DNA from: Nocardia cyriacigeorgica GUH-2
GTDB taxonomy: Bacteria; Actinomycetota; Actinomycetes; Mycobacteriales; Mycobacteriaceae
Assembly (NCBI RefSeq): GCF_000284035.1
Contig: NC_016887.1
Coordinates: 558,001-622,000, forward strand
Length of the DNA: 64,000 nt
Reading direction: 5' to 3'
Positions within the stretch are counted from its first letter, which is position 1, and each line of letters starts with the position of its first letter. Position numbers and translations under genes: made by a program. Below the pieces are notes generated by a model, which saw only the letters and a list, made by a program, of their open reading frames with translations, searched no databases and was not told where the DNA came from. Shown one piece after another: positions 41,230 to 51,064 of the stretch.

Positions 41230-41301
41230 AGCCCCCTGTCGGGTTTGAACCGACGACCTTTCGCTTACAAGGCGAGTGCTCTACCACTGAGCTAAGGAGG
41301 C
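41230..41301 (-). tRNA. tRNA-Thr (anticodon TGT)
   Basis: The cloverleaf reads on the minus strand from 41301. The acceptor stem GCCTCCT pairs with AGGGGGC (one G-U), the D stem is GCTC/GAGC, the anticodon loop is CTTGTAA with TGT, and the T arm GTCGG/CCGAC encloses TTCGAAC. The discriminator is T and CCA is not encoded. One C-A mismatch closes the anticodon stem. It borders the mobile-element zone. Confidence 0.9.
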
Positions 41302-41414
41302 GGAAAAGCGGTGCAATCATAACCGGGCGTGCGCACCGCGTGACACCGGGTTTTACGGTGCCATGCGGTACGCAGGCCGGTCGAGGGTGTCCCGAGGCGC
41401 AGTATCGGCCGCGG

Positions 41415-41657
41415 TCAGGACTGGGCGCCCTGGCGGGCCGCGTCGTCGGCGGCCATGGCGTCGCGCAGGCTCTTGGGACGCATGTCGGTCCAGTTCTTCT
41501 CGACGTACTCGACGCAGGCGGCGCGGCTGTCTTCGCCGAACACCACTCGCCATCCGGCCGGGACCTCCGCGAAGGCCGGCCACAGGGAGTGCTGTTCCTC
41601 GTCGTTGACCAGAACGAAGAAGCGGCCGTCTTCGTCGTCGAAGGGGTTGGTGCTCAT
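41415..41657 (-). CDS. MbtH-like protein
   Basis: An 80-residue MbtH-family protein: [20 protein letters not shown], then [20 protein letters not shown] and [10 protein letters not shown], containing all the family's invariant positions, including the tryptophans that clasp the adenylation domain. MbtH proteins activate adenylation domains of non-ribosomal peptide synthetases. No synthetase gene lies in the window, so it either serves one elsewhere or is an orphan. GAGGTGA stands five bases before the ATG. The next gene on the same strand is an alpha/beta hydrolase 152 bases upstream, which may or may not be co-transcribed. Confidence 0.93.
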   Translation of the reverse strand: MSTNPFDDEDGRFFVLVNDEEQHSLWPAFAEVPAGWRVVFGEDSRAACVEYVEKNWTDMRPKSLRDAMAADDAARQGAQS

Positions 41658-41809
41658 TTCACCTCACTGGATACTGGCGCTGTGTACGGGATCGCTGCTG
41701 GGAAGACCGGCGCCGGGTTACGCGAACCGCGGGCGTCGGAAACCCCGAGCGTTGTGTCGACCCTAGCAAGGGATACGTTACGGCTGGGCGGTTACCTCGG
41801 CCCCCGTCA

Positions 41810-42643
41810 TCAGGCGGCAAAGAAATCCAGCAGGATCTTGTTCACCGCTTCCGGCCGCTCCAGGTAACCGTAGTGCCCGGCGTCGGGAATCTCCTGGTAG
41901 CGGGCACCGGGGATGGCGTCGGCGACCTCGCGCGACAGGTACGGCGGAATCATCCGGTCATCGGCGAAGCCGACCGCCAGGCACGGCACCGTGATGGCCC
42001 GGTAGGCCTGCACCCGGTCGAAATCGTGATCCATCCGCCGCTGGGCACGGATGCCCGGCGTGACCGGTCCGCCGGTGAACTCGAACAGATCCAGCCAGTC
42101 GCGGGCGGCGTTGGGATCGGCCATGGTGGCCGGGGACAGGTTCATCACCGCGGTGACCGCGGCCTCGTACTTCGGCGGCAGCGCGATGGCGCTGGCGTCC
42201 AGCTCGTGTTCGCCGAGCGAGAGCGTTTTCTGGAACTGGTCGAGGCGTCCGTGACCGGCGAGGAACACCGCCTTGCGCACCAGATCGGGGCGGGCCAGTG
42301 CCAGCTCCTGGGCCACTCGCGCGCCCATCGAGGTGCCGACGACCAGCGCCGGGCCCTCGTCGAGCAGCTCGATCAGACCGGCGGTGTCGGCGACCAGCTG
42401 GTCGATCGTCATTCCGTCGGCGGCCTCGTAGGACGGCGCGATGCCGCGGTTGTCGAAGGTGCACACCCGATAGCCGGCCGCCACCAGGGCGGGCACCTGA
42501 TGCAGCTCCCATACCCGGCCGGGGCTACCGGTGCCCATGATCATCACGACCAGCGGGCCGCCGCCCTTGGTGTCGGTGCCCTTGGCTCGGTCGCCCTTGA
42601 CCTGGTAGTTGAGTGAAATTCCGTTCACCGTGGCCAGTGGCAT
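41810..42643 (-). CDS. Alpha/beta-fold hydrolase
   Basis: A 277-residue alpha/beta hydrolase. The nucleophile elbow is VVGTSMGARVAQ (GxSxG with Ser), preceded by the oxyanion region IMGTGSPGRVWE and TFDNRGIAPS. The acid lies in the GFADDRMIPP segment and the histidine in PDAGHYGYLERPE. Substrate unknown; the fold covers esterases, haloperoxidases and C-C hydrolases. The start at 42643 is preferred because AAAGGG lies eight bases upstream; an in-frame ATG six bases earlier has no room for a ribosome site. Possibly linked to the MbtH gene downstream, but the 152-base gap leaves this open. Confidence 0.85.
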   Translation of the reverse strand: MPLATVNGISLNYQVKGDRAKGTDTKGGGPLVVMIMGTGSPGRVWELHQVPALVAAGYRVCTFDNRGIAPSYEAADGMTIDQLVADTAGLIELLDEGPALVVGTSMGARVAQELALARPDLVRKAVFLAGHGRLDQFQKTLSLGEHELDASAIALPPKYEAAVTAVMNLSPATMADPNAARDWLDLFEFTGGPVTPGIRAQRRMDHDFDRVQAYRAITVPCLAVGFADDRMIPPYLSREVADAIPGARYQEIPDAGHYGYLERPEAVNKILLDFFAA

Positions 42644-42803
42644 CCGCATACCCTTTCGTAAGGTTGGTACTGCGCTGCCCACGGTATCGGTACCGCGAGC
42701 GCCGGTACACCGGGTGGGCTCCGGCACCGGGTATGTCCGGGCCGCGCGCCAGATACCATTGACTACTCGCACGTACGAGCGCAATTTGCCGGGAGGACTG
42801 AAG

Positions 42804-42974
42804 ATGGCCGCGAAGAGCAGCGCGAACGGAATCGCCGACGAGGATCTGGAGCCGCTGGCCGACGAAACCGCTCGTCAGGCCCAGCGCGTCGTGGCCGCCT
42901 ACGCGGCCGACGCGGACGAATGCCGGATGCTGCTGTCGATGCTCGGCATCGGCCCCGGCGCGCGCGGCGAATAG
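42804..42974 (+). CDS. Small conserved protein upstream of otsA (Rv3489-like by position)
   Basis: A 56-residue protein beginning MAAKSSANGIADEDLEPLAD and including ARQAQRVVAAYAADADECRM, two probable helices with a conserved-looking LLSMLGIGP tail. GGGAGGA precedes the ATG. A small gene also neighbours otsA in M. tuberculosis (Rv3489 next to Rv3490), so position suggests the same family. Function unknown. Cytoplasmic, no signal or membrane segment. Confidence 0.7.
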   Translation: MAAKSSANGIADEDLEPLADETARQAQRVVAAYAADADECRMLLSMLGIGPGARGE

Positions 42975-43127
42975 TCGCCGCACCCTTCGGATCGGCGGCG
43001 AGCCCGGCGATCCTTCGACAACTGAAACCGGGAACAGCGAAGCGCAGCGCGGCGTGAGCGACGGCCCGAAGGCGACAGCCGACGAGTGATGGGCAGTCGC
43101 ACGCCGCCCTCAGACAAGGATGCGTGA

Positions 43128-44771
43128 GTGGACCAGATGACCGACCAGCCGTCCAACGACAACGACTCCTCCGACTACGCCCTATCGGATCCGTCCGGCG
43201 CCGCCGCGGTGCCCAATGGATCGGTATCCAACGGCTCCGGGCCGATCGACACCGTGGTCGCCGAACCCGAACCGATCCAGGCGCAGCCCATCGGCGCAGG
43301 CGGCGGCAACTCCGGGTTCGTCGTGGTCGCCAACCGCCTCCCGGTCGATCTCGAGAAACTCCCCGACGGCGGCACGCGCTGGAAGCGCAGCCCGGGTGGG
43401 CTGGTCACCGCGTTGGAGCCGGTGCTGCGCAGCAACAAGGGCGCCTGGGTGGGCTGGGCCGGTGTCCCGGACGTCGACGTCGATCCGATCATCGAGGACG
43501 GTCTCGAGCTGCATCCGGTGCCGTTGTCGGCGCAGGAGGTCGAGGACTACTACGAGGGCTTCTCCAACGGCACGCTGTGGCCGCTCTACCACGACGTCAT
43601 CGTGCGCCCGGTCTACGACCGCAAGTGGTGGGCGGCCTATGTGCAGGTGAACCGGCGTTTCGCCGAGGCCACCGCGAAGGTCGCCGCCGAGGGCGCGACG
43701 GTGTGGGTGCAGGACTATCAGCTCCAGCTGGTGCCGAAGATGCTGCGGATGCTGCGCCCGGATCTGACCATCGGCTTCTTCCTGCACATCCCGTTTCCGC
43801 CGGTCGAGCTGTTCATGCAGATGCCGTGGCGCACCGAGATCATCGAGGGCCTGCTCGGCGCCGATCTGATCGGTTTCCACCTGCCCGGCGGCGCGCAGAA
43901 CTTCCTCTACCTGGCCCGCAGGCTGGCCGGTCAGCCCACCTCGCGCGGCACCGTCGGGGTGCGGTCGAAGCTGGGTGTGGTGCAGGTCGGATTCCGCAAT
44001 GTGCGGGTGGGCGCCTTCCCGATCTCGATCGCCTCGGCCGAACTCGACGAGCATTCGCGCCGCCGTTCGGTGCGCGAGCGGGCCGCCAAGATCCGCGCCG
44101 AGCTGGGCAATCCGAAGAACATCCTGCTGGGCGTCGACCGGCTCGACTACACCAAGGGCATCGATATCCGGCTCAACGCGCTGGAAGAGCTGCTGATGGA
44201 GGGCCGGGTCGACCCGTCGGACACGGTGATGGTGCAGCTGGCCACGCCGAGCCGCGAGCGGGTGCAGAGCTACATCAAGATGCGTGGCGACATCGAACGC
44301 CAGGTCGGCCGGATCAACGGCGAGTTCGCCCGGGTCGGCTACCCGGTCGTGCACTATCTGCACCGGCCCATCCCCCGCGAGGAGCTGATCGCGTTCTTCG
44401 TCGCCGCCGACGCCATGCTGGTGACGCCGCTGCGCGACGGTATGAACCTGGTGGCCAAGGAGTACGTGGCCTGCCACAGCGGCCTCAACGGCGCGTTGGT
44501 GCTGAGCGAATTCACCGGTGCGGCAGCGGAATTGCGGCAGTCGTATCTGTGTAATCCGCACGATCTGGATTCGGTGAAGGACGCGATCGCCTCGGCGCTG
44601 ACCGACGATCGCGACACCAAGCGGCGCCGGATGCGGTCGCTGCGCAGGCAGGTACTCACCCACGACGTCGACCGCTGGGCACGCGCGTTCCTGGACGCGC
44701 TGGCCCACGATCAGGTCGCGGGCAGTGCCCTGCTCTCCGAGGAGGACATGTACTCCGAACCGCAGCGCTGA
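43128..44771 (+). CDS. otsA: OtsA, trehalose-6-phosphate synthase
   Basis: A 547-residue GT20-family glycosyltransferase making trehalose-6-phosphate from UDP- or ADP-glucose and glucose-6-phosphate. The first 55 residues are an acidic, disordered extension. The catalytic core follows: [13 protein letters not shown] (donor loop), [42 protein letters not shown] and [20 protein letters not shown]. Start GTG 43128 with AAGGA seven bases before; an ATG nine bases later would remove only three residues. Trehalose feeds mycolate transfer (trehalose mycolates) and stress tolerance. The stop is eight bases before the putative PhoP box array. Confidence 0.95.
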   Translation: MDQMTDQPSNDNDSSDYALSDPSGAAAVPNGSVSNGSGPIDTVVAEPEPIQAQPIGAGGGNSGFVVVANRLPVDLEKLPDGGTRWKRSPGGLVTALEPVLRSNKGAWVGWAGVPDVDVDPIIEDGLELHPVPLSAQEVEDYYEGFSNGTLWPLYHDVIVRPVYDRKWWAAYVQVNRRFAEATAKVAAEGATVWVQDYQLQLVPKMLRMLRPDLTIGFFLHIPFPPVELFMQMPWRTEIIEGLLGADLIGFHLPGGAQNFLYLARRLAGQPTSRGTVGVRSKLGVVQVGFRNVRVGAFPISIASAELDEHSRRRSVRERAAKIRAELGNPKNILLGVDRLDYTKGIDIRLNALEELLMEGRVDPSDTVMVQLATPSRERVQSYIKMRGDIERQVGRINGEFARVGYPVVHYLHRPIPREELIAFFVAADAMLVTPLRDGMNLVAKEYVACHSGLNGALVLSEFTGAAAELRQSYLCNPHDLDSVKDAIASALTDDRDTKRRRMRSLRRQVLTHDVDRWARAFLDALAHDQVAGSALLSEEDMYSEPQR

Positions 44772-44778
44772 CCCACGT

Positions 44779-44818
44779 TCACAGCAACCACACAGCGAGT
44801 CCGCAGCACGATCCCAGC
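44779..44818 (+). promoter_or_regulatory. Putative PhoP box: four direct 7-mers at 11-bp spacing
   Basis: TCACAGC (44779), ACACAGC (44790), CCGCAGC (44801) and TCCCAGC (44812) are spaced exactly 11 bp apart with four-base gaps. The described mycobacterial PhoP site is TCACAGC-N4-TCACAGC, so the first pair has one mismatch and the array extends it to four half-sites on one helix face. It lies directly upstream of phoP, fitting autoregulation. Confidence 0.75.
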
Positions 44819-44839
44819 GGCACGGGTCAGCATGGATCC

Positions 44840-45565
44840 ATGACCGCAACGCCGCAACAGGCACCCGAGGCGCGGGTGCTGGTGGTCGACGACGAGCCGA
44901 TGATCGTCGAGCTGCTCGATGTCAGCCTGCGCTTTCAGGGCTTCGAGGTGGCCACCGCGGCCGACGGCGCCCAGGCGCTGGATCTGGCGCGGAGCTTCCG
45001 GCCGCAGGCGCTCATCGTCGACGTGATGATGCCGGGCATGGACGGTTTCGGCCTGCTGCGACGGCTGCGGGCCGACGGGATCGACGCACCGGTACTGTTC
45101 CTCACCGCCCGCGACGATGTACACGACAAGGTGACCGGCCTGACCCTCGGCGCCGACGATTACGTCACCAAACCGTTCAGCCTCGAAGAGGTGGTGGCGC
45201 GGCTGCGGGTGATCCTGCGCCGCGCCGGACAGGTGAATCCGCCGCCGGAGCACGCCCGGCTGCGGTTCGCCGATATCGAACTCGACGACGACACCCACGA
45301 GGTGTGGAAAGCCGGTGAGCCGGTGGCATTGTCGCCCACCGAGTTCACACTGTTGCGGTATTTCATCGTCAATGCGGGCACCGTGCTGAGTAAGCCGCGG
45401 ATCCTGGATCATGTGTGGCGCTACGACTTCGGCGGTGAGGTCGGAGTGGTGGAGACGTATGTGTCGTATCTGCGCAAGAAGGTCGACACCGGTGAGCAGC
45501 GGCTGATCCATACGTTGCGCGGGGTGGGTTATGTGCTGCGTGAACCCGATAGCGGGCGGCGGTGA
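44840..45565 (+). CDS. phoP: PhoP-type response regulator
   Basis: A 241-residue OmpR-family regulator. The receiver domain carries acidic residues in VVDDEP, phospho-acceptor Asp61 (IVDVMMPGMDG), Thr89 and Lys111 (YVTKPFS). The winged-helix DNA-binding domain has LSPTEFTLLRYFIVNAGTVL and VVETYVSYLRKKVDTGE. Close throughout to M. tuberculosis PhoP. It is translationally coupled to the kinase by a GTGA overlap and preceded by a four-repeat PhoP box, so probably autoregulated. In mycobacteria PhoP controls cell-envelope lipids, pH response and secretion; the targets here are not known. Confidence 0.9.
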   Translation: MTATPQQAPEARVLVVDDEPMIVELLDVSLRFQGFEVATAADGAQALDLARSFRPQALIVDVMMPGMDGFGLLRRLRADGIDAPVLFLTARDDVHDKVTGLTLGADDYVTKPFSLEEVVARLRVILRRAGQVNPPPEHARLRFADIELDDDTHEVWKAGEPVALSPTEFTLLRYFIVNAGTVLSKPRILDHVWRYDFGGEVGVVETYVSYLRKKVDTGEQRLIHTLRGVGYVLREPDSGRR

Positions 45566-47085
45566 AAGCTTCCGCGGACGTCGAGATGCGCGCGGAGGGA
45601 GCGTCCGATGACGGGCGCGCGATGGTCTGGCTGCGCTCAGTCCGGCGCGTGATCTCGAACCGGCTCGCCGCTATTCCACTTCGGATCACGTTGGTGCTGG
45701 CGCTGGTCATGCTGGCGGCGGCCGGACTGCTGGCCTCCGGCCTCGCGGTCACCTCCGCGCTGCGCACAGCACTGGTCGACCGGCTCGACCAGCAGTTGGT
45801 CGAAGCCGCGCACACCTGGGCGAGCCCGGGCGGGCCCGCCTTGCACCGGCTGCCCGGACGGCCGGGGTTCGAGCGCCCGCCGGTGCTGTTCTACGCGCGG
45901 GTGCAGGATTCGTCGGGGCGGGTGCTGCAACTCGACGACCAGGCCGCCGGCGCACCGGACGTGCCCGCCGACGCCGGAACCGGCCCGTTCACCACCGGCT
46001 CCACCGACGGCGATTCGTCCAACTGGCGAGTCCTCAATCTCGAGACTCCGCAAGGCTCGAGCCTGGTCGCGCTGCGAATGGACGAAACCGAGGCCATCAT
46101 CGACCGGCTCATCATGCTGGAACTGGTGATCGGGGCGTTGGTGCTGGCGGCGCTGGCGGTGGCCGCGTACTTCGTCATCCGGCGCAGTCTGCGGCGACTG
46201 GTCGAGGTCGAGGAGATCGCCGCCGAGATCGCCGCCGGTGATCTGCATCGGCGAGTTCCGGTGCGCGGCACCGACACCGAGGTCGACAGCCTCGCCACCT
46301 CACTCAATGCCATGCTCAGCCAGATCCAGACCGGTTTCGCCGCGACCGAGGCCTCCGAAGAGGCGGCCCGGCGCTCCGAGGCCAAGATGCGCCGCTTCGT
46401 CGCCGACGCCAGCCACGAACTGCGCACCCCGCTCACCACGATCCGCGGATTCGCCGAGCTCTACCGTCAGGGCGCGGCTACCGACGCCGGCCTGTTCATG
46501 GAACGCATCGAGAGCGAAGCCAATCGGATGAGCGTGCTGGTCGGCGATCTGCTGATGCTGGCCCGCCTCGACGCCCAGCGCCCCCTCGAACGCGAACCGG
46601 TCGACCTGCTCGCCCTGGCCAGCGACGCCGTGCACAGCGCCCGCGCCGCAGCCGCCGCCCGCCACCCCGAGCTCCCGCCACGCCCCATCGATCTCGACGC
46701 GCGGCCGGGAACAGGCACCTACGAAATCACCGGTGACGCCGCCCGCCTACGCCAGGTCCTGGCCAACCTCCTGAACAACGCCCTCGTCCACACCCCACCC
46801 GACGCCGCCATCACCGTCGCACTGACCCCACACGACGACGAAGTCCTACTCGAGGTGAGCGACACCGGCCCCGGCCTACCCCCCGAAGAAGCCGCCCGAA
46901 TCTTCGAACGCTTCTACCGCACCGACACCTCACGCAGCCGCGACAGCGGCGGAACCGGACTGGGCCTGTCCATCGTCCAGGCACTGGTCGCCGCACACGG
47001 CGGGACCGTGCACGTACACAGCACCGTCGGCGAAGGAACGACCTTCACAGTCCGATTGCCGCGCGAGAAGACGACACCGAGCTGA
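45562..47085 (+). CDS. phoR: PhoR-type sensor histidine kinase
   Basis: A 507-residue sensor kinase with membrane helices at about 41-65 and 184-206. An extracytoplasmic sensor of about 115 residues contains RPPVLFYARVQDSSGRVLQL. HAMP (about 207-260), DHp with His285 in ADASHELRTPLTTIRGFAEL, and an HATPase domain with NLLNNALVHTPPDA, DTGPGLPPEEAARIFERFYR and GGTGLGLSIV follow. It matches PhoR of M. tuberculosis. The first 30 residues are an extra cytoplasmic stretch; start GTG 45562 is given by the overlap with phoP. Confidence 0.9.
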   Translation: MKASADVEMRAEGASDDGRAMVWLRSVRRVISNRLAAIPLRITLVLALVMLAAAGLLASGLAVTSALRTALVDRLDQQLVEAAHTWASPGGPALHRLPGRPGFERPPVLFYARVQDSSGRVLQLDDQAAGAPDVPADAGTGPFTTGSTDGDSSNWRVLNLETPQGSSLVALRMDETEAIIDRLIMLELVIGALVLAALAVAAYFVIRRSLRRLVEVEEIAAEIAAGDLHRRVPVRGTDTEVDSLATSLNAMLSQIQTGFAATEASEEAARRSEAKMRRFVADASHELRTPLTTIRGFAELYRQGAATDAGLFMERIESEANRMSVLVGDLLMLARLDAQRPLEREPVDLLALASDAVHSARAAAAARHPELPPRPIDLDARPGTGTYEITGDAARLRQVLANLLNNALVHTPPDAAITVALTPHDDEVLLEVSDTGPGLPPEEAARIFERFYRTDTSRSRDSGGTGLGLSIVQALVAAHGGTVHVHSTVGEGTTFTVRLPREKTTPS

Positions 47086-47147
47086 GGCCGTTCCGCCGTC
47101 TCACCTGTTTCGGTCCGTCGACGGTTCACCGGGCCTGGACGGGATTC

Positions 47148-48230
47148 TCACCCCTTCCTGGCCACGTAGTAACTGTTCAGCGGATCCGCTTCCTCATGGT
47201 GGATCCGGACGTCGGTGAAACCGGCGTCGGCGAGCATGGACAGGGCTTTTTGTTCGCCCCAGACCGTGCCGAGGCCGTCGCCGTCGAGGCCGAGGGAGAC
47301 GGTCATGCAGTGCATGGTGGAGACGGTGTAGAGGAAGGGGCCGAAGGGGAGGGCGGCGTTGTCTTCTAGGTGGCTGGAGGCCTGGATGTCGACCATCAGG
47401 AAGACGCCGTTATCGCGAAGGGCGCGTGCGATATTCGCGAGGACGGTGGCGGGGTGGGCCTGGTCGTGGATGGCGTCGAAGACGGTGATCGCGTCGTAGG
47501 CGTCGGTCAGGTCGAGGTCGGTGACGTCGAGTACTTCGAAGGTGACGTTGGTCAGGCCGAGCTGGGTGGCTTCGGCGCGGGCGGCTTCGATCGCTTCGAC
47601 GGAGAAGTCGTAGCCGATGAAGCGGCTGGCCGGGAAGGCCTGTGCCATCAGGTTGATCGCGTGGCCGCGGCCGCAACCGATGTCGGCCAGGTCGATGCCC
47701 TCGCGCAGGCGTTCGGTCAGGCCGGGGACCATCGGCAAGATGCTGTCGAGCAACGCGGCATCGAGTGTGCCGGCACTGAATTCGGCCATGAACTGATGGA
47801 AGCGCGGGTAGTTGTCGTAGGAGAGTCCGCCGCCGGCCCGGAAACATTCGGCGATGGCGGGTTCCACCTCGCCCAGCATCGACACCACCTGCATGAAGCG
47901 GGCGAGATTGTGCGGGCCGGCCGCCCGGGTCAGAGCCGCGGCGTGGGCGGCGGGCAGCTGGTAAGTCTGTGTGGCCGGGTCGAATTCGACGATCTCGGAG
48001 ACCGTCATCGCGCCGAGCCATTCCCGGACGTACCGCTCGTTCAGGCCCGCGGCGGCGGCGAGTTCGGGACAGGTCACCGGGCCCGGAAGGGTGGACATGG
48101 TGTCGAACAGGCCGGTCTGATGGCCGATGCTGGTCATCATCGCGGTACAACCGTCGTTGAGGACGCCGACCATGCGGGCGGCGAACTCTTCGGTGGCGGT
48201 TTCGGTGGGTGCCGGATGGACAGTGGTCAT
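47148..48230 (-). CDS. SAM-dependent methyltransferase with N-terminal winged helix (Rv2258c-like)
   Basis: A 360-residue protein. The N-terminal 90 residues form a winged-helix domain ([20 protein letters not shown]) and the rest a class I methyltransferase: [20 protein letters not shown] (SAM motif I), [38 protein letters not shown] and [20 protein letters not shown]. It resembles Rv2258c, whose natural substrate is not known to me. GGAG precedes the ATG. Alone on the minus strand, convergent with phoPR; the 190 bases upstream hold no other gene that I can see. Confidence 0.85.
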   Translation of the reverse strand: MTTVHPAPTETATEEFAARMVGVLNDGCTAMMTSIGHQTGLFDTMSTLPGPVTCPELAAAAGLNERYVREWLGAMTVSEIVEFDPATQTYQLPAAHAAALTRAAGPHNLARFMQVVSMLGEVEPAIAECFRAGGGLSYDNYPRFHQFMAEFSAGTLDAALLDSILPMVPGLTERLREGIDLADIGCGRGHAINLMAQAFPASRFIGYDFSVEAIEAARAEATQLGLTNVTFEVLDVTDLDLTDAYDAITVFDAIHDQAHPATVLANIARALRDNGVFLMVDIQASSHLEDNAALPFGPFLYTVSTMHCMTVSLGLDGDGLGTVWGEQKALSMLADAGFTDVRIHHEEADPLNSYYVARKG

Positions 48231-48422
48231 GATGGGCTCCTCGTCGACTCGCCGCGGGATCCGCGGCCGGAATAGCCGTCGCTGTGGGACAGCGTGAGGA
48301 ACTACGGGACGGGGCGCCGGATCGGTTCATCGAGCAAGCCGCGGCCATGCGGGCGAACACCGCCGACCAGCGCCCGGAAGCGATGGTGGTGAGGCGGCGG
48401 CAACCACCTCACCACCACGAAC

Positions 48423-48848
48423 TCAGTCCGGGACGTTGGCGCCGTAACCGAGCTCGCGCAGGGCCTGCTTGATCTTGGCCTGCGCCTCGTCGAGAGATTC
48501 GGGGGAGGGGTTGGGGTCGGCGCCGGAGATGTCGAAGTTGCCCATGGTGAAGGCGGGGAAGACGTGCACATGCAGGTGCGGCACTTCCAGCCCGGCGATC
48601 AGCAGGCCGGCGCGGGGCGCGTCGAAGGCGGTGCGCACGGCCCGGCCGAGCTTCTGGGCGACGCCGGTGAGGCGGGCGAAGAGCTCGGGGTCGACGTCTT
48701 GCCACTGGTCGATCTCCGCGCGCGGAACCACCAGGGTGTGGCCCTGGGTGACCGGCGCGATGGTGAGGAAACCGACGAATTCGTCGTCCTCCCATACGAA
48801 TCGACCGGGGAGCTGACCAGCGATGATCGCACTGAAAACAGAAGCCAT
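48423..48848 (-). CDS. HIT-family nucleotide-binding protein
   Basis: A 141-residue histidine-triad protein with [11 protein letters not shown] (HxHxHxx; the middle His is the nucleophile), an N-terminal [20 protein letters not shown] and [23 protein letters not shown] proteins hydrolyse AMP-lysine-type or dinucleoside polyphosphate substrates. Similar to Rv0759c. Not the same as the second HIT gene at 56118, whose motif is HVHLHVIPR. Function in the cell unknown. Confidence 0.88.
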   Translation of the reverse strand: MASVFSAIIAGQLPGRFVWEDDEFVGFLTIAPVTQGHTLVVPRAEIDQWQDVDPELFARLTGVAQKLGRAVRTAFDAPRAGLLIAGLEVPHLHVHVFPAFTMGNFDISGADPNPSPESLDEAQAKIKQALRELGYGANVPD

Positions 48849-48903
48849 GCTCGCAGGTTACGCGCACGGCGCCGGACCGCGACGGCACCGGGCGCGGCGC
48901 GGA

Positions 48904-49281
48904 CTAGACGGCCACGAAATGCGAGAGCAGTCCCTGCACCTCGTAGATGTCGACCTGCCGGTTGAACTTCTTCTGCAACGGGGTGGAGCTACCGGAGATC
49001 CAGATGGCGAGTTCGGCGTCGAGGTCGAAGGTGCCTGCGGTTTCCACCGAGAAATGCGTGATCGAGCGGTAGGGGATGCTGTGGTAGCTCACCTTGCGCC
49101 CGGACATGCCCTGCTTGTCGACCAGGATCAGGCGCCGGTTGGTGAACAGGATGGCGTCGCGGATGAGGAGAAAGGCGGCATAGATCTGCTCGCCGTTGCC
49201 GAGGAGTTTGGCGTATTCCTGCTGGGCCTGGCCGGGATCGATCCGCCCGGCGTTGCCCATGATTCCGTCCATCAGACCCAT
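48904..49281 (-). CDS. Bacterial PH-domain protein (bPH_1)
   Basis: A 125-residue PH-like protein: MGLMDGIMGNAGRIDPGQAQ, YAAFLLIRDAILFTNRRLIL, VSYHSIPYRSITHFSVETAG and LQKKFNRQVDIYEVQGLLSH, the blocks of PF08000. These form homo-oligomeric rings in related proteins; the role is unknown. The start is set at 49281 because the family begins MGLxDGxxGN; an earlier in-frame ATG would add 20 unrelated residues. Cytoplasmic, single gene. Confidence 0.85.
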   Translation of the reverse strand: MGLMDGIMGNAGRIDPGQAQQEYAKLLGNGEQIYAAFLLIRDAILFTNRRLILVDKQGMSGRKVSYHSIPYRSITHFSVETAGTFDLDAELAIWISGSSTPLQKKFNRQVDIYEVQGLLSHFVAV

Positions 49282-49481
49282 GGCCCGCACATCCTCCGCG
49301 TGCTCGGGTGAGGGAGCGCCCCCCACTTCGGTTGTCTGCAACCATCATCCACGGCTTCGCCGGGTGCGGTGGCCTCGATGGGGCGGACCTGCGGTGTTCG
49401 AGGTGAACCGGGGTTCGCGGGCGACGCTGCCGGGCTCCGCGAGCCGCGAACCTGACACGCGGAGCGGGACCGATACCCCTA

Positions 49482-49497
49482 TAAGCTGTCTGCCGTG
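49482..49497 (+). promoter_or_regulatory. Leaderless -10 of purD
   Basis: TAAGCT (49482-49487), a TANNNT -10, ends exactly seven bases before the purD GTG at 49495. There is no ribosome site upstream. Same geometry as the KstR-controlled leaderless genes. Confidence 0.65.
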
Positions 49498-50766
49498 CGC
49501 GTACTCGTCATCGGTTCCGGAGCCCGTGAACATGCCCTAATCCTCGCCCTGCGTCGCGACCCCGCGGTGCAGGCCGTGGTGGCCGCACCGGGTAATGCCG
49601 GCATCGCCCAGCACGCGCAGATCCGTCCGGTCGATCCCACCTCCGCCGAAGCCGTGGTCGCGCTGGCCACCGAGCTGGCCGCCGACCTGGTCGTGATCGG
49701 CCCCGAGGTGCCGCTGGTGCTCGGCGTGGCCGACGCGGTGCGCGCCGCGGGCATCGCCTGCTTCGGCCCGTCCGCCGCCGCGGCGCGGATCGAGGGGTCG
49801 AAGGCCTTCGCCAAGGACGTAATGGCCGCCGCCGGTGTGCGCACGGCGCACAGCGAGGTCGTCGACACTCCGGCCGAACTCGATGCCGCGCTCGACCGCT
49901 TCGGCCCCACCTGGGTGGTGAAGGACGACGGCCTGGCCGCGGGTAAGGGCGTGGTGGTGACCACCGACCGGTCCGCCGCCCGCGATCACGGCGCCGAACT
50001 GCTCGAGCAGGGGCATCCGGTGCTGTTCGAATCGTTCCTCGACGGCCCGGAAGTGTCGCTGTTCTGCCTGGTCGACGGCGAAACCGTGGTGCCGCTGCTG
50101 CCCGCGCAGGACCACAAGCGCGTCGGCGACGGCGACACCGGCCCGAATACCGGCGGCATGGGCGCCTACACCCCGCTGCCCTGGCTGCCGGAGGAGACCG
50201 CGCGCGCCATCGTCACCGATGTGGTGGAGCCGGTGGCGGCCGAGATGGTGCGTCGCGGCTGCGGATTCTCCGGCCTGCTCTACGCCGGCCTGGCCATCGG
50301 CGCCGAGGGCCCGGCCGTGGTCGAGTTCAACTGCCGCTTCGGCGACCCGGAAACCCAGGCGGTGCTCGCACTGCTCGACAGCCCGCTGGGCGAACTGCTC
50401 TACGCCACCGCTACCGGCACCCTCGCCCAGGTGCAGCCGCCGCGCTGGCGTGACGGTTCGGCGATCACCGTGGTGCTCGCGGCCGAGAACTACCCCGGCC
50501 GTCCCCGGCTCGGTGACGTGATCACCGGTGCGGGCGAAGGGTCTTCCGACGACGCCGCCACCGTGCTGCACGCCGGTACCGCGCAGCGCGAAGACGGTGC
50601 GCTGGTTTCCGCCGGTGGGCGAGTGCTGAACGTCGTGGGCACCGGCCCCGACCTGGCCGCCGCCCGCACCGCCGCCTACGAGCGGATCGCGAACATCAAG
50701 CTTCCGGGCAGCCACTACCGCACCGATATCGGTCTGGCGGCCGTCGAGGACCGCATCAGCGTGTAG
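49495..50766 (+). CDS. purD: PurD, phosphoribosylamine-glycine ligase
   Basis: A 423-residue ATP-grasp enzyme catalysing the second step of IMP synthesis. It contains [14 protein letters not shown] at the N-terminus, the [18 protein letters not shown] loop, [13 protein letters not shown], and the metal-binding [20 protein letters not shown]. Full length. It begins with GTG 49495, with a -10 box seven bases upstream, so the mRNA is probably leaderless. purB, purS and purQ lie further on in the same direction but in separate units. Confidence 0.96.
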   Translation: MRVLVIGSGAREHALILALRRDPAVQAVVAAPGNAGIAQHAQIRPVDPTSAEAVVALATELAADLVVIGPEVPLVLGVADAVRAAGIACFGPSAAAARIEGSKAFAKDVMAAAGVRTAHSEVVDTPAELDAALDRFGPTWVVKDDGLAAGKGVVVTTDRSAARDHGAELLEQGHPVLFESFLDGPEVSLFCLVDGETVVPLLPAQDHKRVGDGDTGPNTGGMGAYTPLPWLPEETARAIVTDVVEPVAAEMVRRGCGFSGLLYAGLAIGAEGPAVVEFNCRFGDPETQAVLALLDSPLGELLYATATGTLAQVQPPRWRDGSAITVVLAAENYPGRPRLGDVITGAGEGSSDDAATVLHAGTAQREDGALVSAGGRVLNVVGTGPDLAAARTAAYERIANIKLPGSHYRTDIGLAAVEDRISV

Positions 50767-51064
50767 GTGTGTGCGGCCCTGACCGGGCCGCTCGCTGAGC
50801 CGATGCATGCCCGATATTCGGGCGCAGCTGTTGGTGAGCCCCGGCAGGCCGACCAGGACCGCGGGCCCGATTTGCCGGCCGCCGACCGCCGGCCCGCTGA
50901 CGGACTACTCACCGCGGCCGATCCTGACGCAGTTATGAGGCCGCAGTCAGCACCGGACGCGGGGGCGGCCCGGCGGCCGATGAGCCTGTGTGCCGCGGCC
51001 GTGCACTACCCGTCGGGTGTGCACGGTTGTGGGGCTGTCGCGAGGCGCCGGACTCCCCGGCGGC
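50767..51064. other. Intergenic region between convergent purD and M23 peptidase genes
   Basis: About 298 bases. No open frame with a ribosome site, no clear terminator; only GC-rich short inverted stretches around 50860-50900. I see no gene. Confidence 0.5.
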
